Shown: piece by piece, positions 51,831 to 63,709 of the stretch
How positions within the stretch are numbered: position 1 is the first letter of the stretch
How the letters are laid out: every line of letters begins with the position of its first letter
Origin: Chrysogorgia sp. JL179-B06
Lineage: Eukaryota > Cnidaria > Anthozoa > Scleralcyonacea > Chrysogorgiidae
Direction of reading: 5' to 3'
Length of the DNA stretch: 64,000 nucleotides
NCBI GenBank assembly: GCA_035772405.1
Contig: JAYKKM010000263.1
Coordinates: 4,188,001-4,252,000 of the forward strand
The notes under the pieces: model-generated
Told to the model about the DNA's origin: nothing
Seen by the model: the letters and a program-made list of their open reading frames with translations, nothing else
Databases searched by the model: none
Position numbers and translations under genes: made by a program

Positions 51831-54261
51831 GTATTTATTTTAGGTACCATTTTTTGAAACAGATGAAATACCTGCAGGCTGCAATCGGTGACATCACTTA
51901 CATATTATAAACGTCTAAATATGCATCTTCATGTACCCTCGCCACTCCCCCCCCCCCCCGCCCTCCCTGGTTATTAGAGACCTTTAACAAACCAAGACAG
52001 GAACTGCAAACGACAACTTCTATTAAACAACATAATTCTTAAAAATAAGAAACTAATTACAAATCTAATGCATTATGTCTCCGAAAATTATCCATCTCAA
52101 TTGGTGGTGTGTAACCAATCCCCAGGGATTCGAGGAACTAAGACAATTTCGCCATGTTGGATGAAATTACAATTACAAATAAGCAAAAACCTTTGTTTTA
52201 TTTTAACTAATATGGCGCCAGTGACGTAACGTGCACAACGAGAATAAAGGTCTTGATGCAAAATAAAGAGAATGAATATTTTTTAGTTTCAGAGGCCAGA
52301 AGTAACCCTATCGCCATCCTCGTTCTGCATACAGCGCCACTCAAATGATTTTCAATGTATCTTTAGGATGAATTGACTTTAGAACAGTCAATAATATTCT
52401 TTCAGAAATATTTTGGAAGTTGTAAAATGTTCATCAAGTATTAAACACGTAGTCTGTTTCCAGCTGTGCCCATGCCCCCCGGGACTACCCCCGGCAATTA
52501 GCCTTTTTTGGAGAGGAATTGCCCCACCCCCGGGGAAGACCTAGTGTGCCATGACCACACCCCCGGGCAAAAAACTCTTGTCCAATGCAACACCACCGGG
52601 TAGTATTATTGGTGGAATTTCATTGCAATTTTCAAATAATTCAGGCGAGTTGAGTAAAACATCATAGCGCCAGTGATGTTGGCAGCCCACAACAATTTTC
52701 CCTGCAGTCAGAGGTTTCGCTCCAAATTATTTTTTTGCCATCTTGCTCCCAGTCCCCCGATTTTGCATGCTAGTATTTGGGAAGCCAGTGACGTTACCTG
52801 TGAGCTGTGTCTCACTTCGCTAGTTGTGTGTTTAATATGAATTGCTATATAATATTTACAACATCGCTAGAGTATTCTAAATACGTTTGTTCAAAGAGAA
52901 GTGTTTTGTACAATCAAATTTGGATCATAATTGTGTCAATGAGTTCTTATATTTTATTAACATAAGGTATAAAGACATTCGAAGAAGCGTTTAGGCCCTT
53001 TTACAAATGCACAATGACGTTGTTTCGCTCCTCTGTCCTCTGTACATGTGCAGCTACATATGTCATGTCGTTGGTGAAAGAGCAGGTTGTATTAAATATA
53101 TTTTTCCATAATGCATAGTATTAGTGAGAGGGCTCAGGTTTTGTGTATTTTGTTGGAATATGAGTCTGAATCCGCTTTCTAAATATATCACAAAATTAAC
53201 GTTTGCTCACAAATTTTCTGTTGAAAAATACTGATTGGTGCATTTTATAATATTAAACTTTTAAAGAATACAATCCTTAATACTGTAGATTGCGAATGGC
53301 CAATGATTAACTGATTTGGGCGATGTCAACCAGGCCCATGTCAATCAATATATTTTATATGATCAAATGATGCCGACGCAGTGAACCTCCCCAGAAATGG
53401 CTTGGAAGACCCGCAGAAATTCTCATTCACAGGAGGGTGCATATTAAATGGATGGCCCTGGGTGGGGGAAATCACAAGAGTTGACAAGAATTTCGTTCCC
53501 CACTCAGGGGCATTTGACAAATTTAACAAAAGAATTACAGTAATTACAGCCGCTATTGTATTTGATATGTGTTTCCCTCGCCAACACGGCCGCCCGAATA
53601 TTTTTGTCTTTTGAATCTCAAGGGATTGGTTGCAAACCATCAATACATTGATATATAGGCCAGCATCCATACACATGTATGCAGTAGGTTGGTACTTGGT
53701 ACTATAACTAAATATGAAATATGTTAAGTCTGAATTGAAAATACTAAAAGGTTTGAAATTACTTTTTTACTTATCCACATTATATATCTCAGACTCCCTC
53801 TGTGCCAGTTTCCTAAACCCCCTACCCCCAGGAGTGAACTTAATTAAGCAATTCCCCAGGGCATGCTTTAATTCAGGAGGGAAAATTGATACATGCTGTA
53901 CATATGCTACACTTTTATACCCAATAATTTCAGTGTTGCTTTCTTGGAAGATAAAACAACATACTGTACAGTTGCATTCATTGAGGGTAGGGGGCTGGGA
54001 TCACAGGTGGGTATTCAAAAGTATTTCTGTCCACATGTGCAGATATGATGCTTTTCACATGATGTTCCCAGATCATTTTTGTCACTGATTGTAGACATTG
54101 TAGCACAATACCCATCAGCCCTAAAAATGTTGTGATCCGCAGCCATTTCTCTTACAATAGATTGCCTTTTGACATTTCCCTAAAACCATTTTCCTCTATA
54201 CATTCTACCATATTCTCATAATGATTACAAGTCAACATGTTAATGATTTCATATCAATATT
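51831..54261. other. Probable large intron with dispersed repeats
   Basis: No exon was recognised. GC-rich block at 52,460-52,600 (CCCCCCGGGACTACCCCCGG, GGGGAAGACC). Poly-C run at 51,950. Confidence 0.4.
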
Positions 54262-54565
54262 GGACTTGTGGAAGCTGAAGAGAAACAGCTAAAAATAAAG
54301 AGAAGCTCACTTCTTCCTATTGAAGTTAAACGATCTGATCTACATTTCACTGTAAGGAATATCGGTGTACAGAAACAGCTTGCCCACAACAAACAGCTTA
54401 GAGAATATGCTGACTGTGAATGGGTTCTATTATATCCTGACTTCGATTTGGTGGTGAATCTACCAGGAACAACAGTGCCATTTGCAGTAGAGAAATATAA
54501 AGAAACCCTTGGAAGGCCATATAGTCGTGTCAACTTGTATATATGCAGAATGGAGGATTATGAAA
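54262..54565 (+). CDS. Exon 2 of the zinc-ribbon/HECT-like gene
   Basis: About 100 residues: KIKRSSLLPIEVKRSDLHFT, ADCEWVLLYPDFDLVVNLPG, TTVPFAVEKYKETLGRPYSR, VNLYICRMEDYE. A donor GAAA/GTAAGA follows at 54,566. The W-x-LLYPDxxxVxxLPG and GxPYSRxxLY patterns are typical of the central region of these genes. The acceptor is not clear. Confidence 0.5.
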
Positions 54566-55060
54566 GTAAGAAATATAGAAATGTAATGAGCATGGTATAT
54601 GTACTGAGGTCATTTAAATGGTAACTGTAAACAAGATTATTGTATAAATTGTATTAGTGTACGTCTTTACTTCACTGCAATAGCATGGCTCCAAGTTGTG
54701 GGCAAATACTGTAGTCACCCCAAATGCGAACGTTAGCAAACGTTAGTTGCGAACGTTAGCAAACGTTAGTTGTTTAGTTAAAAACGTTGGTTGCGAACGT
54801 TAGCAAACAAAATGGTTAAAAGGTGGACAAACATCAACAGGAGGTCGTCACAAGAAACACCGCTTAATCCAATGAAGAATTAAAATTAAACTTTGCAAAA
54901 AATTAATGTTTCCACATCTTTTTCGGGTCAAATCGTGTGTTTTAGAGTAGTCCATTTTAGGTAGTCTACATGGTAGTACATGGACTATAACTGTTGGCGA
55001 CTAAAATAAAATCCCCAGTTACTAATGGCTACTTATTACGTAATTTGACTGCCATTATAG
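54566..55060. other. Intron with AACGTTAG repeats
   Basis: At 54,725-54,800 the unit GCGAACGTTAGCAAACGTTA is repeated three to four times. Confidence 0.6.
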
Positions 55061-55336
55061 TCAGCAATTACTTGGATGAAAATGCAGCTCCAGATCAAGA
55101 CACTACAATTGATCATGCTTCAAACATACTTGCTGATCCAGATCAAGAAACTGCAGTTCACCATGCTTCAAACATGAATGCTTCTCCTGGTTATGATACT
55201 ACAATTATTGCTGATAGTGCTTCCAACATGCATGCTGCCCCAAATCAAGATACCTCAGACCAAGTCATTGATCCCACCGACCTGCCCCCTTTCAACTTAC
55301 GTAATTGGTTAATTGAACAACCAGAAATTGTTGAAG
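55061..55336 (+). CDS. Exon 3 of the zinc-ribbon/HECT-like gene
   Basis: Acceptor CATTATAG, donor GAAG/GTTTGT. It encodes imperfect repeats of about 20 residues (APDQDTTIDHASNILADPDQ, SASNMHAAPNQDT), then LPPFNLRNWLIEQPEIVEG. Low complexity; likely a linker. Confidence 0.45.
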
Positions 55337-55774
55337 GTTTGTTTGTCATATAATGTGTTCATACTGTAAAACTATTACCCTGCATATACATGTACATATA
55401 AGTGCACCCTCCAAATCTGTGAGTTTGATGCCCTGAGTTGCCTGCATAGCTGGCTCTTGGAGGAGGGGGCCCCTATGGAGCGAGCAGAAACGTGAGGGGA
55501 GAGCCTGCCAGCGCAAGCCTTGGTAATTTTCATCCCTGCCTACTATTACACCAAAAGTTGAACGTCAACACTTTCTGTCGATTGTGTTAAAAAAAAACGA
55601 GAGAGAGCCGCTCTATAAATAACGCTCCTCCATGACCCAAGGAGCCCAATTTCATGAGCCTACTAAGTAACTTAATATGTTCCCATAGTCAAAGGAAAAT
55701 ATTAGTCTTAGAACTCTTAGAAAACTCATGGTCTCAAAGAAAACTTTCAATTTTCATCTATCCATTTTTTGTAG

Positions 55775-56804
55775 TTGAAGTTGGGACCACTGAACCTGTA
55801 GATGGTAGTGGAGAAAGAGAGTGTAACATATTGGTACAAACAGAAGTGAGCCAACGTGAATCAATATTTGAACATGTTGACCTACTTATCCATCGCTCAA
55901 CACTTTTGAAGGATCTAATATCTGCATTCTCTGATCCACACGTTTTGATCTAAGAGATGTGCTAACCGAATTTTGGTGTCAGTTCTTCCAATCTTTGGCA
56001 GTTGGTGCTTCGTCAAAAGTTCCAGTCATCCGACATGATTACCAAAAGGAGCAGTGGCAGGCAGTTGCAAGAATCCTGCTATATGGCTATTGCACAGAAG
56101 GCATTTTTCCAATTCCTCTGTCTGCAATATTTATCTCCAGTTGCATACATGGCGAAGACTCCATTTCAAAGAGATGTTGTTGGAAGCCTTCAAAACGTAT
56201 GTTTCTGAAGATGAAAAGGAAATTATCACAGACTGTTTAGAAAACAGACGCAACCTCTGTGAAAATTCCGATTTGCTCGAATTTTTGAGCAGCTACAAAT
56301 GTTACAGAAACCCTAGCGAAGAGAATATCCAGGAAATCTTATGTCAACTGGCACACTAGGAGCTGATTGAAAGGCCTCGTTACGTGTCTAACTGCTGGAG
56401 CCCAATCCTGCAGTCCCTGAAATCAGTTAATGCATTTCAAAATGCTGCAGATGTATGTGCATTTTATGATGAGAAAAAGACCACGCCTAAAAAAATAGTT
56501 AAAATGCTGAATGCATCTCCACAAAATGATGGAGCGAAATAGCTATGATCATCTAAAGAGATTCATCAAATCTCTTGGAGTTAATGTTTCTGCTTTTCTT
56601 CAATTCACGACTGGTTCAAGCGTTATCTTGGATGGCATGCAGATAAAGGTTTCCTTCACCGAATTACATGGTTTAAGCCGTCGGCCTGTCGTGCATACTT
56701 GTGGACCGTTACTCGAACTTCCAAATACATATCAGTGTTACAATGAGTTGGTTGAGGAATTCTCTGCAATTCTCCAACAAAAGAGTTCTTGGCCTTTAAT
56801 ATAG
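55775..56804 (+). pseudogene. HECT-like C-terminal region, frameshifted
   Basis: Acceptor TTTTTTGTAG at 55,774. Pieces in order: LVQTEVSQRESIFEHVDLLI and LLKDLISAFSDPHVLI, a frame change near 55,945, then RDVLTEFWCQFFQSLAVGAS and PVIRHDYQKEQWQAVARILL, another frame change near 56,160, then EMLLEAFKTYVSEDEKEIIT and LLEFLSSYKCYRNPSEENIQ, a stop at 56,357, ELIERPRYVSNCWSPILQSL, a stop and frame change near 56,520, and DHLKRFIKSLGVNVSAFLQF, TTGSSVIL, PVVHTCGPLLELPNTYQCYN. The end resembles the HECT C-lobe (G2E3-like) in which a TCxxxLxLP motif carries the catalytic cysteine (here HTCGPLLELP). At least four disruptions make it a pseudogene. Confidence 0.7.
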
Positions 56805-57377
56805 TTTGAATAGGACATACTATGTGAGAAACTGTATTTTATCTATAAAAGAACCAGACTACATGAATTTATGCATGTTAGCCATTTCACTTTTCAGGTA
56901 ACAGTTCTAAGGTAACTTACGTTACTAAGGTTACGGTTGAGTTCTAAGGTTTTCAGTTTTTACCTTAACGTTAAGAAATCCACAAATGTTTATACTTGTG
57001 ATGCAAATGTTTACATATAATATGATATTTTGATATGATAGTATATGATATACAAATGTTTAAACGTTGACTGGAAAATTCATACTATAATATATTAAAA
57101 TATATAGTATAACTATAAATGATCTGTGCTTGACCGATCCTGCACTTAGTATACTGTAAAGAGGGGTGCCACTCGGAATTTGTATAAGGTGGTCGCAATT
57201 CCACCCCCCCCCCCCCACCACCCTTTATAGGGGTCGGGCTGACTCCTAGAAGACAGGTAATTCTAGAAACTAAAAAAATGCTTAAAAATTGCTTAATATT
57301 TAGTTTCCCTGTTTGGAAAATGGTCTTCAGTTTTTGAGAGAAAAATACACTAAAGTATATAAAAAAAGCCAATAGAA
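56805..57377. other. Non-coding; AT-rich
   Basis: Contains a poly-C run (57,204-57,218) within CCACCCCCCC and repeated TTCTAAGGT motifs at 56,907-56,950. No genes seen. Confidence 0.4.
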
Positions 57378-58520
57378 CTAAGCTACTTCAAGGAGTCGTT
57401 CATACATTGCCAGGGCATCTCTCCAATCCTGGGGTGGTTCTAAGCCTAACATACCGACACTGTATGAAAAATATTCTTGATAAACAAGGTGACTCGGGTT
57501 GTTAGCTGGCATATTAGTTGAATTTTCAACTCCTGGTAAATCTCCTTGATCAAAAATCTTCCTGTAATCTTCAGCACCCACAGACTCGGGTAAAAGATAG
57601 AGCTCATCTGGAATTCCATGTGCGGTGTGGTGGCGTGATTTTCGGACATAATGACAATTCCACGATTCTTTTACTTCGTTGAGGGCCTTTTTCATCACAG
57701 AACTGAACGAAAACCAAAGACACTCGAGATGGAGGGTATTACTGGTATCCAGAAGTCCCCTGGCAATGAGATCTTTAAAAATATATATCCACCACGAAGA
57801 CCAGGATCGGTGTAGCATGGCCCACCACGCCTCTATGCGCTGGTTGCTATGTGAGGACCCATAACGGTGCGCTTTAATTCCAGATAGTGAATCTGTATGA
57901 TTTCTGCGCAGGAATGATTGACTCGACGCCATAATTCTGTTTTCTGTCCCTCTATCTGTTCTCAGAATCGTAGGACAACATTCCAGTTCCTTTACGCAGT
58001 CGACGAAAAGCTTGCCAACCACACGAGGATCATTATTGGTCCTGACGATTTCAAGCCACAATATTTTACGACTAAAGCCATCTATACATCCGTGTATAGG
58101 AAAACCGTATGGTTTTAGTTTGTCATAGCCGTCTGCATGCCAGCAGTGATTAGGGCCGGGATTAAGATATTCTCTCCTGCGAAGATGTTGTGTTCTTCTT
58201 AGCCTTGACCCCTCTGGATCAATGTCGCGAACAATAGTCTGCACAACCAAACGAGGCACCTGTACGTCATATTTCGATTGTAGTCGCCTCCACATCGACC
58301 TGTAGCCAAGCATCTGACCGCTGCCATCAAGCTCTCGTTGGATACACTCTCTTACATGAACACAATCCACAACGTTACCTCTGTGACGTAACCCTTATTC
58401 TTTTAGTTTGTTTAAAAGAGTATGCTTCGAAATGTTAATGCCGTGGCATTTGTCTAGCAAGTTCAGTTTAGTTTTGTATTTGTAGTTTTTTCCAAAATAG
58501 TACCTAATCGCTTCCTCCAT
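57378..58520 (-). pseudogene. rve-type integrase/transposase with one premature stop
   Basis: Taken from the ATG at 58,520 (MEEAIRYYFGKNYKYKTKLN). An in-frame TAA at 58,397-58,395 breaks it; from about 58,394 it continues for 338 residues. N-terminal helix-turn-helix-like region (GYRSMWRRLQSKYDVQVPRL), then the DDE core: D1 in HADGYDKLKPYGFPIHGCID, D2 in LRTDRGTENRIMASS, E in SNQRIEAWWAMLHRSWSSWW. The spacing fits the metazoan rve-like 'integrase core' family (IS3EU/Ginger-like); I cannot tell which. With a single stop it is a near-intact pseudogene, or the first 41 codons are not part of it. Confidence 0.7.
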
Positions 58521-58619
58521 CGAACGAATTCAACGAAACTAAATAAACAAAGATAACATGGCCGATTGGCGGGAGACCTTTGCGTTCATGCCCGTATTTC
58601 GTGTTGCGTTGTGTAATAT

Positions 58620-58855
58620 TGACTTGTGTTCGTGTATTCTGTTTTGTGTTCGTGTATTTGGTTTTGTGTTCGTGTATTTGGTTTTCTGTTCGTGTATTTG
58701 GTTTTGTGTTCGTGTATTTGGTTTTGTGTTCGTGTATTCTGTTTTGTGTTCGTGTATTCTGTTTTGTGTTCGTGTATTCTGTTTTGTGTTCGTGTATTTT
58801 GTTTTGTGTTCGTGTATTTTGTTTTGTGTTCGTGTATTGCACCTGTGGGCCACCG
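58620..58855 (-). repeat. 20 bp minisatellite, copy 2, inverted relative to copy 1
   Basis: About 11 units of GTTTTGTGTTCGTGTATTTG or close variants, the reverse complement of the unit at 50,961. It ends with TGCACCTGTGGGCCACCGTA, matching the ACGGTGGC-ACAGGTGCA flank of copy 1. Confidence 0.95.
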
Positions 58856-59129
58856 TAGCTTCGCTTGCAGGCGGAGGAACAACAACCAAATTTTCAAAAA
58901 TATCTTGTACACCAGGACCAGCTCTATATAATAGCTCATTTCGTTTTCGAACACGATTTTCTAAGTTAGCTTTTCCTTCAGCGTAATATGAAAAGTTTCG
59001 GAGCCATACACGCCATTTCTCTGCGAGCTGTGATTTTGGTTCAGAGACATCCATCGCCTGTAATTTGTGTTCATGGTTAACTACGAAGGTTCTTCTGCTA
59101 TCCTCGTCTCCAATATAATAACGACTCAC
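58850..59129 (-). pseudogene. Gag-like fragment (Ty3/gypsy type) interrupted by the minisatellite
   Basis: After a possible ATG at about 59,054: MDVSEPKSQLAEKWRVWLRN, FSYYAEGKANLENRVRKRNE, LLYRAGPGVQDIFENLVVVP. W-x-x-W..F..Y..G and LLxxAGxxVQDIF are typical of the N-terminus of Ty3/gypsy gag proteins. It is cut off where the minisatellite begins (58,850), so the minisatellite invaded a gag fragment. Confidence 0.55.
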
Positions 59130-59139
59130 GATTGATAAG

Positions 59140-60020
59140 GATTGAAGTTATAAATTTTCCATTCAAGCGACACTTTGCCAAATAGACTTCACGATTGTAT
59201 AGTATTTGCTGATTTGTCTAGCGGTCGAAAGGTCATATTTCAAATCGAAGTAACGAACGGGAATGCGAGATGTGGCCGTTGTCAAAAACATTGAGGTTTA
59301 TATTGCAGTGGATAACAATGTAAACCATGCTCGTATCAAGGCGATCATATGGCCCAATCCATGGCCTTCTCATTTAAAAATAACATACGTGGTATAACCT
59401 AAACGGTAATGATATGGCGCGTTTATAATATCGAAATTGAATCTGATCATTTGAACACCATACATCTAATAGCGTAGAGTCTGGCTGCTATTAATAGCTC
59501 AAAAAGCGCACAAACAAACCAAATTTGACTCACAAATGATTGCAAATGAGCTATTTTCTTTTGTTATGGCCGCAAGAATTATGGGTAAAAGCGGACAAAC
59601 ATCGATACTGACGTCATCTCGACGGAGCTCTATTCGAACAACATTTACTCGAAACGAGCAAGAATCGTGAAGTTATAATTTTCCATTCAAACGAAACTTT
59701 TGCCAAATCGAACTTCACGATTGTAATATTTCTGAATTGAACGATTTACAGGTATCTCCGGTCAAGTTTCAAATCGAACAAACGATTTATACCTTCCTGG
59801 CTAATATTAAAATAACGTACGGAAATCACTCAGGATGTCACCGTTGTCAAAAACATTGAAGTTACAGTGTCTCCTTCAATCAAGACGCTGTTATATATAT
59901 ATATATATATTAGATTTATTTATTTTCATAATTCGTCACAGCATAATTGCCAATCTTCATTCGCCATTTACTGGACCAAGCGTCGAACACAATTACATAG
60001 TCTTTGATTACTCCTATAGT
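59140..60020. repeat. Direct duplication of a ~150 bp non-coding unit
   Basis: TTTTCCATTCAAGCGACACT at about 59,155 and TTTTCCATTCAAACGAAACT at about 59,678 begin two copies; each continues to TTGTCAAAAACATTGAGGTT (59,281) or TTGTCAAAAACATTGAAGTT (59,845). Probably a dispersed element present twice. Confidence 0.75.
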
Positions 60021-60223
60021 CATAGTTTATAGGAATCGTTCGCGTTTATAATTCGAATAATGGTTTTTAAAGAATTACGAGGCAATAACATTGTTATATA
60101 CTTATATATAATCTTGTTGGATCACTCATTTATCCGTTTTAAGTGCACAAGATATTTTCGCCACAAGTATAACGTGTTATTGTGTTGCTTTTATGTAGGA
60201 TATCAATTTAAGCGGGCTTTATT

Positions 60224-60640
60224 ACAAATAATATTGTTCCATTGAATAGCGATATGTTGCATAGTTTTGAAATAGAAGGAAACAACAACATATAATATTG
60301 TTTCATTCAATAGAGATATGCCGGTTGTGTAGTTTTGAAATAGAACGAGACAACAACATGTTGTTTCATTCAATAGCAATATGTTGCGTAGTTTTGAAAT
60401 AGAAGGAAGCAACAAAATATAATATTGTTTCATGCAATAGCATGAATATGTTGCATAGTTTTGAAATAGAAGGAAGCAACAAAATATAATATTGTTTCAT
60501 GCAATAGCATGAATATGTTGCGTAGTTTTGAAATAGGAAGCAACAACATATAATATTGTTTCATGCAATAGCGATATGTTGCGTAGTTTTGAAATAGAAC
60601 GAGGCAACAACATGTAATATGTTTTCATTCAATAGTTTCA
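60224..60640 (+). repeat. Minisatellite, 59-67 bp unit, about 6 copies
   Basis: TAGTTTTGAAATAGAA recurs at 60,263, 60,330, 60,389, 60,456, 60,523 and 60,584, with AACAACATATAATATTGTTT between copies. Confidence 0.95.
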
Positions 60641-60734
60641 TTTGAATTAGTTTTTAAAAAACGAAGCAATACAACATTGAGCATTTATGAAGTGTTATTG
60701 TTGATAGTGTAAATGGAGGATGTTGATGGGTTGT

Positions 60735-60960
60735 TAATCTGTCATTTACGACCTGTACGACTCGTACGAGTTGTTAATAAATTTTGGCAACTGTTATAAC
60801 ATGCGCACAGCTGGTGATGATATTGATTAACGACGCCATGAGGTTAAGATAACGAGTCGTGAAGTTTCATTTACGAGTCGTGTCAAGTGGAGTGCCTTCA
60901 CGAATCGTACGGGTCGTGAAGTTTGGTTTACGACCCGTATCAGGTCGACAGTATTGGACA
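60735..60960. repeat. Repeated ACGAGTCGTGAAGTTT/ACGACCCGTA motifs
   Basis: ACGAGTCGTGAAGTTTCATT, ACGAGTCGTGTCAAG, CGTACGGGTCGTGAAGTTTG and ACGACCCGTATCAGGTCG follow one another. Partly self-complementary; unknown origin. Confidence 0.7.
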
Positions 60961-61454
60961 TGTATGTAAAGAAAGGGGGTTGTTATAAAAGGTCAGAAAA
61001 GTTAAGTGCCAAGGGAAATAACATGACATAATTTATACATGATTCAAAAATGCCATTCTAAGTTAATGCATTACCCAAACAGTAAGTGTAAATAACTGGA
61101 TTGTGGCAGCCAAGCGTTCATAGCGACGTTGCTTTTTGATCCTTCGATGTCGGCTCTATCTATCATTGCAAAGCAGAATTGAAGACCAGACGTAGAGGGT
61201 TGTTGGAAAAAATTCTGTTGCGAGGAATAACTGGAATAATTTCCATTTGTTCCATTGAAGTGAATATAATGTTACATTTCAAAATATTGGCCATAGCAGT
61301 AGTTATAACACCATAATGGAATATCTTGACAGTAAACGCAACTGAGATAGGTTAAAATCCATTTTAACCAATATTACAAGTGTTAACTCATGACCAATTT
61401 AGCTAATGTTCAGGACAAAAGGAGTTTTACACGCTAAAGGGATCTGGTGACCCT

Positions 61455-63022
61455 CACCTACAGTTATTCGAAGACATGAAGCAAAATTTACAGGAGATCG
61501 ATACAACACTAACTGGTGAGGCGAAGAGAAAAAAATAGAATGCTTCAAAAAATGAAATTGGAGAAACTTCGCCATGTATTTAAAGGGAGGGGGAGAGATC
61601 TGAAATATGAAGAATTTCTAGACCTTGCTGGAATCCTCGAGTTTGCTTTTGGCGAAGGAGATCGTGTGGACAGAGCAGGAGGTGGCTTAGAAAGTAATCC
61701 GAGACTTATCGATACCGTACTTTATCGCGCTGCAGACAGCAATACAATCATGATGCATGCGAGGGAGACAATTTTAGCATTTGCCCGCGAAGGATTTAAC
61801 ATAAGTCTCAGTTCTTGTTTTAATTATACCCAGAATTACAGAGAGGGGACATACCAATCTAAACGCCATCACTCTGGAAGAGGAATTAATGCTTGTCTTT
61901 CCTTACATAAATCTCCACATACTGGAGTGGAACAATTCGTCGTGAATTTTGCCTAACAGCGTAACGATCGATTCTAAAAAAGCAAAAATTCATGCAGATG
62001 TGTCACCGGTTCAAAAACCTTGGAAAACGTGCAGGAAAATTACACTCCCCGATCATGACTGGAGCAGAGCAGCCCGTAACTCCGTCACACCAATGACACA
62101 TCTATTCATAGAATCTGACTTAAATTTGGAAGGAAACGATGGTGAAGATTATTTTTATAGTGTTAGACGAACTGGTACGGCAGCTACACTCCTTAGGCTT
62201 TCGTACTTTGAGCAACAGACCGTACAACGAGTATTTAACGACATTCTACTTCTAATGGTTAATCCGGCACTTGACAAATTTTTCTGAAATTCGTCTTCAT
62301 CATAGACAATGGCCCTTCAGAGGCCCCGTCAAGTCCGTTGGTGAGAATGTGGTTGGCTCGTTTAACCCAAGTACTTCAACTTAAATCGATCACGCAGAAG
62401 TCATTCGCTGAGTATCACAGCAAACGAAATCCCGTAGAACGCGTCCATGCTGCTCAGAACCACGCTTTGTCGAATGAAAAATTTTCAAGTAAAGCTGCGC
62501 ATAAGACTATGACATTGGAGACGAAAGGCATCAAGAAAACATGGAACAGATGGCTACACAGCTCCAAAAGTGCTTGGGCTAAGAGGCTTGGATTGAGCAA
62601 TATGGTGGAAGACCATGCCTAGTTGACCGGGGGATTGGGAAAAAGGACAATTTTGTCTTTGATGACGAGAACAGCTCATCACTTTTCCGAGAAAAGTGAA
62701 TGTCTTAAACACGAAGATGATTTAAGATATCAACCCGTTATGAATGATTTGTGGAAAGGAGATTACAATGCTGTGGAACCTCGACGAACACTACAAAGGG
62801 AGTTACAGAGAGCACTACAAAGGGAGTTACAGAGAGCACTACCAAGTTCTACAGAACAGTTTAGAAGAGGCAGAACGGACTTCCTGGATGGATAAATATT
62901 CCACTACGATTTTTAATCCAGATTTTCAACACAAACCAGTGGATAGAAAGTGGCTAACGATGCAACCGATGACTGATTATGTCAGATGGTTAAAACCCAC
63001 TGATCTAGAAATAGACGGATAG
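61455..63022 (+). pseudogene. Unclassified DDE transposase (rve-like), frameshifted
   Basis: Pieces in order: DPHLQLFEDMKQNLQEIDTT (about 61,450), FKGRGRDLKYEEFLDLAGIL and AFGEGDRVDRAGGGLESNPR to SRGINACLSLHKSPHTGVEQ-type sequence (61,516-61,950), WKTCRKITLPDHDWSRAARN and FIESDLNLEGNDGEDYFYSV (to 62,286), then after a frame change KFVFIIDNGPSEAPSSPLVR (from about 62,288) and QKSFAEYHSKRNPVERVHAA. IIDNGPSE and NPVERVHAAQN supply a D and an E like those of rve-fold transposases. The tail has a three-fold 24-25 base repeat (about 62,790-62,845, GGGAGTTACAGAGAGCACTA). At least three frame changes make it dead. The family is widespread in cnidarian genomes as far as I recall, but I cannot name it. 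Confidence 0.6.
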
Positions 63023-63709
63023 CATCCTAATACTGAGCCCTTTTTTGTGAGCGACGCCATATTGGAAGGTCCCACTTTGAATACATTTTACTGTTGTGAA
63101 GTCGTTGTTTTCGCATATAATCACGAAATAAACGAACAAATCAAACTCATTTTGGTATTTCAAGCAACAGGACACATCATGGAACTATGGACGATCTAAA
63201 AACGTGAAGGAAAACTGAATGGTAAGTAACTAAGTTGACATATTGACGAAATTTCGAAGCAGGCGCTCGACCAGAGAGCTCCAAAAGCGTGAAAAGGGTT
63301 TAATACAACACTTTACACTAAGTGTGAGATAATACTGTAATTGTGAAATCTTCTCAATCGGTAGATTATTTTCAAAAGCGACAAAGGTGCAATTAAATGC
63401 ACAACAGATAGATTGGCTTGTAGGTGTAGATTTCGACAAACAGTATATTTCTGACAGGAGCATGTTTTACTGTAAGTTTGCAACATTTAATATATTGTCA
63501 TTGTTATATTACTTCAACAGGGTTTGATTGTTCTAACGTTATTTGGGCGTAGGTAATAAAACTACAATGCCCTTAGGATACTGCGATGTCATAGTGACCC
63601 AGTCGTTGTTAATTAATAGATCTTATTCATACTTAACAAGTTATCATTGTTTTTGAGGTTTTTGTCTGGCCTATTTGGGGCTGATCAACTCACCTTATGT
63701 GCATATTAT
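63023..63709. other. Non-coding; nothing recognised
   Basis: No motif-bearing frame or repeat was seen in this AT-rich stretch. Confidence 0.4.

Noticed and set aside
60060..60433. Frames in the 59-67 bp minisatellite
   Set aside because: They follow the repeat unit and have no protein motif.
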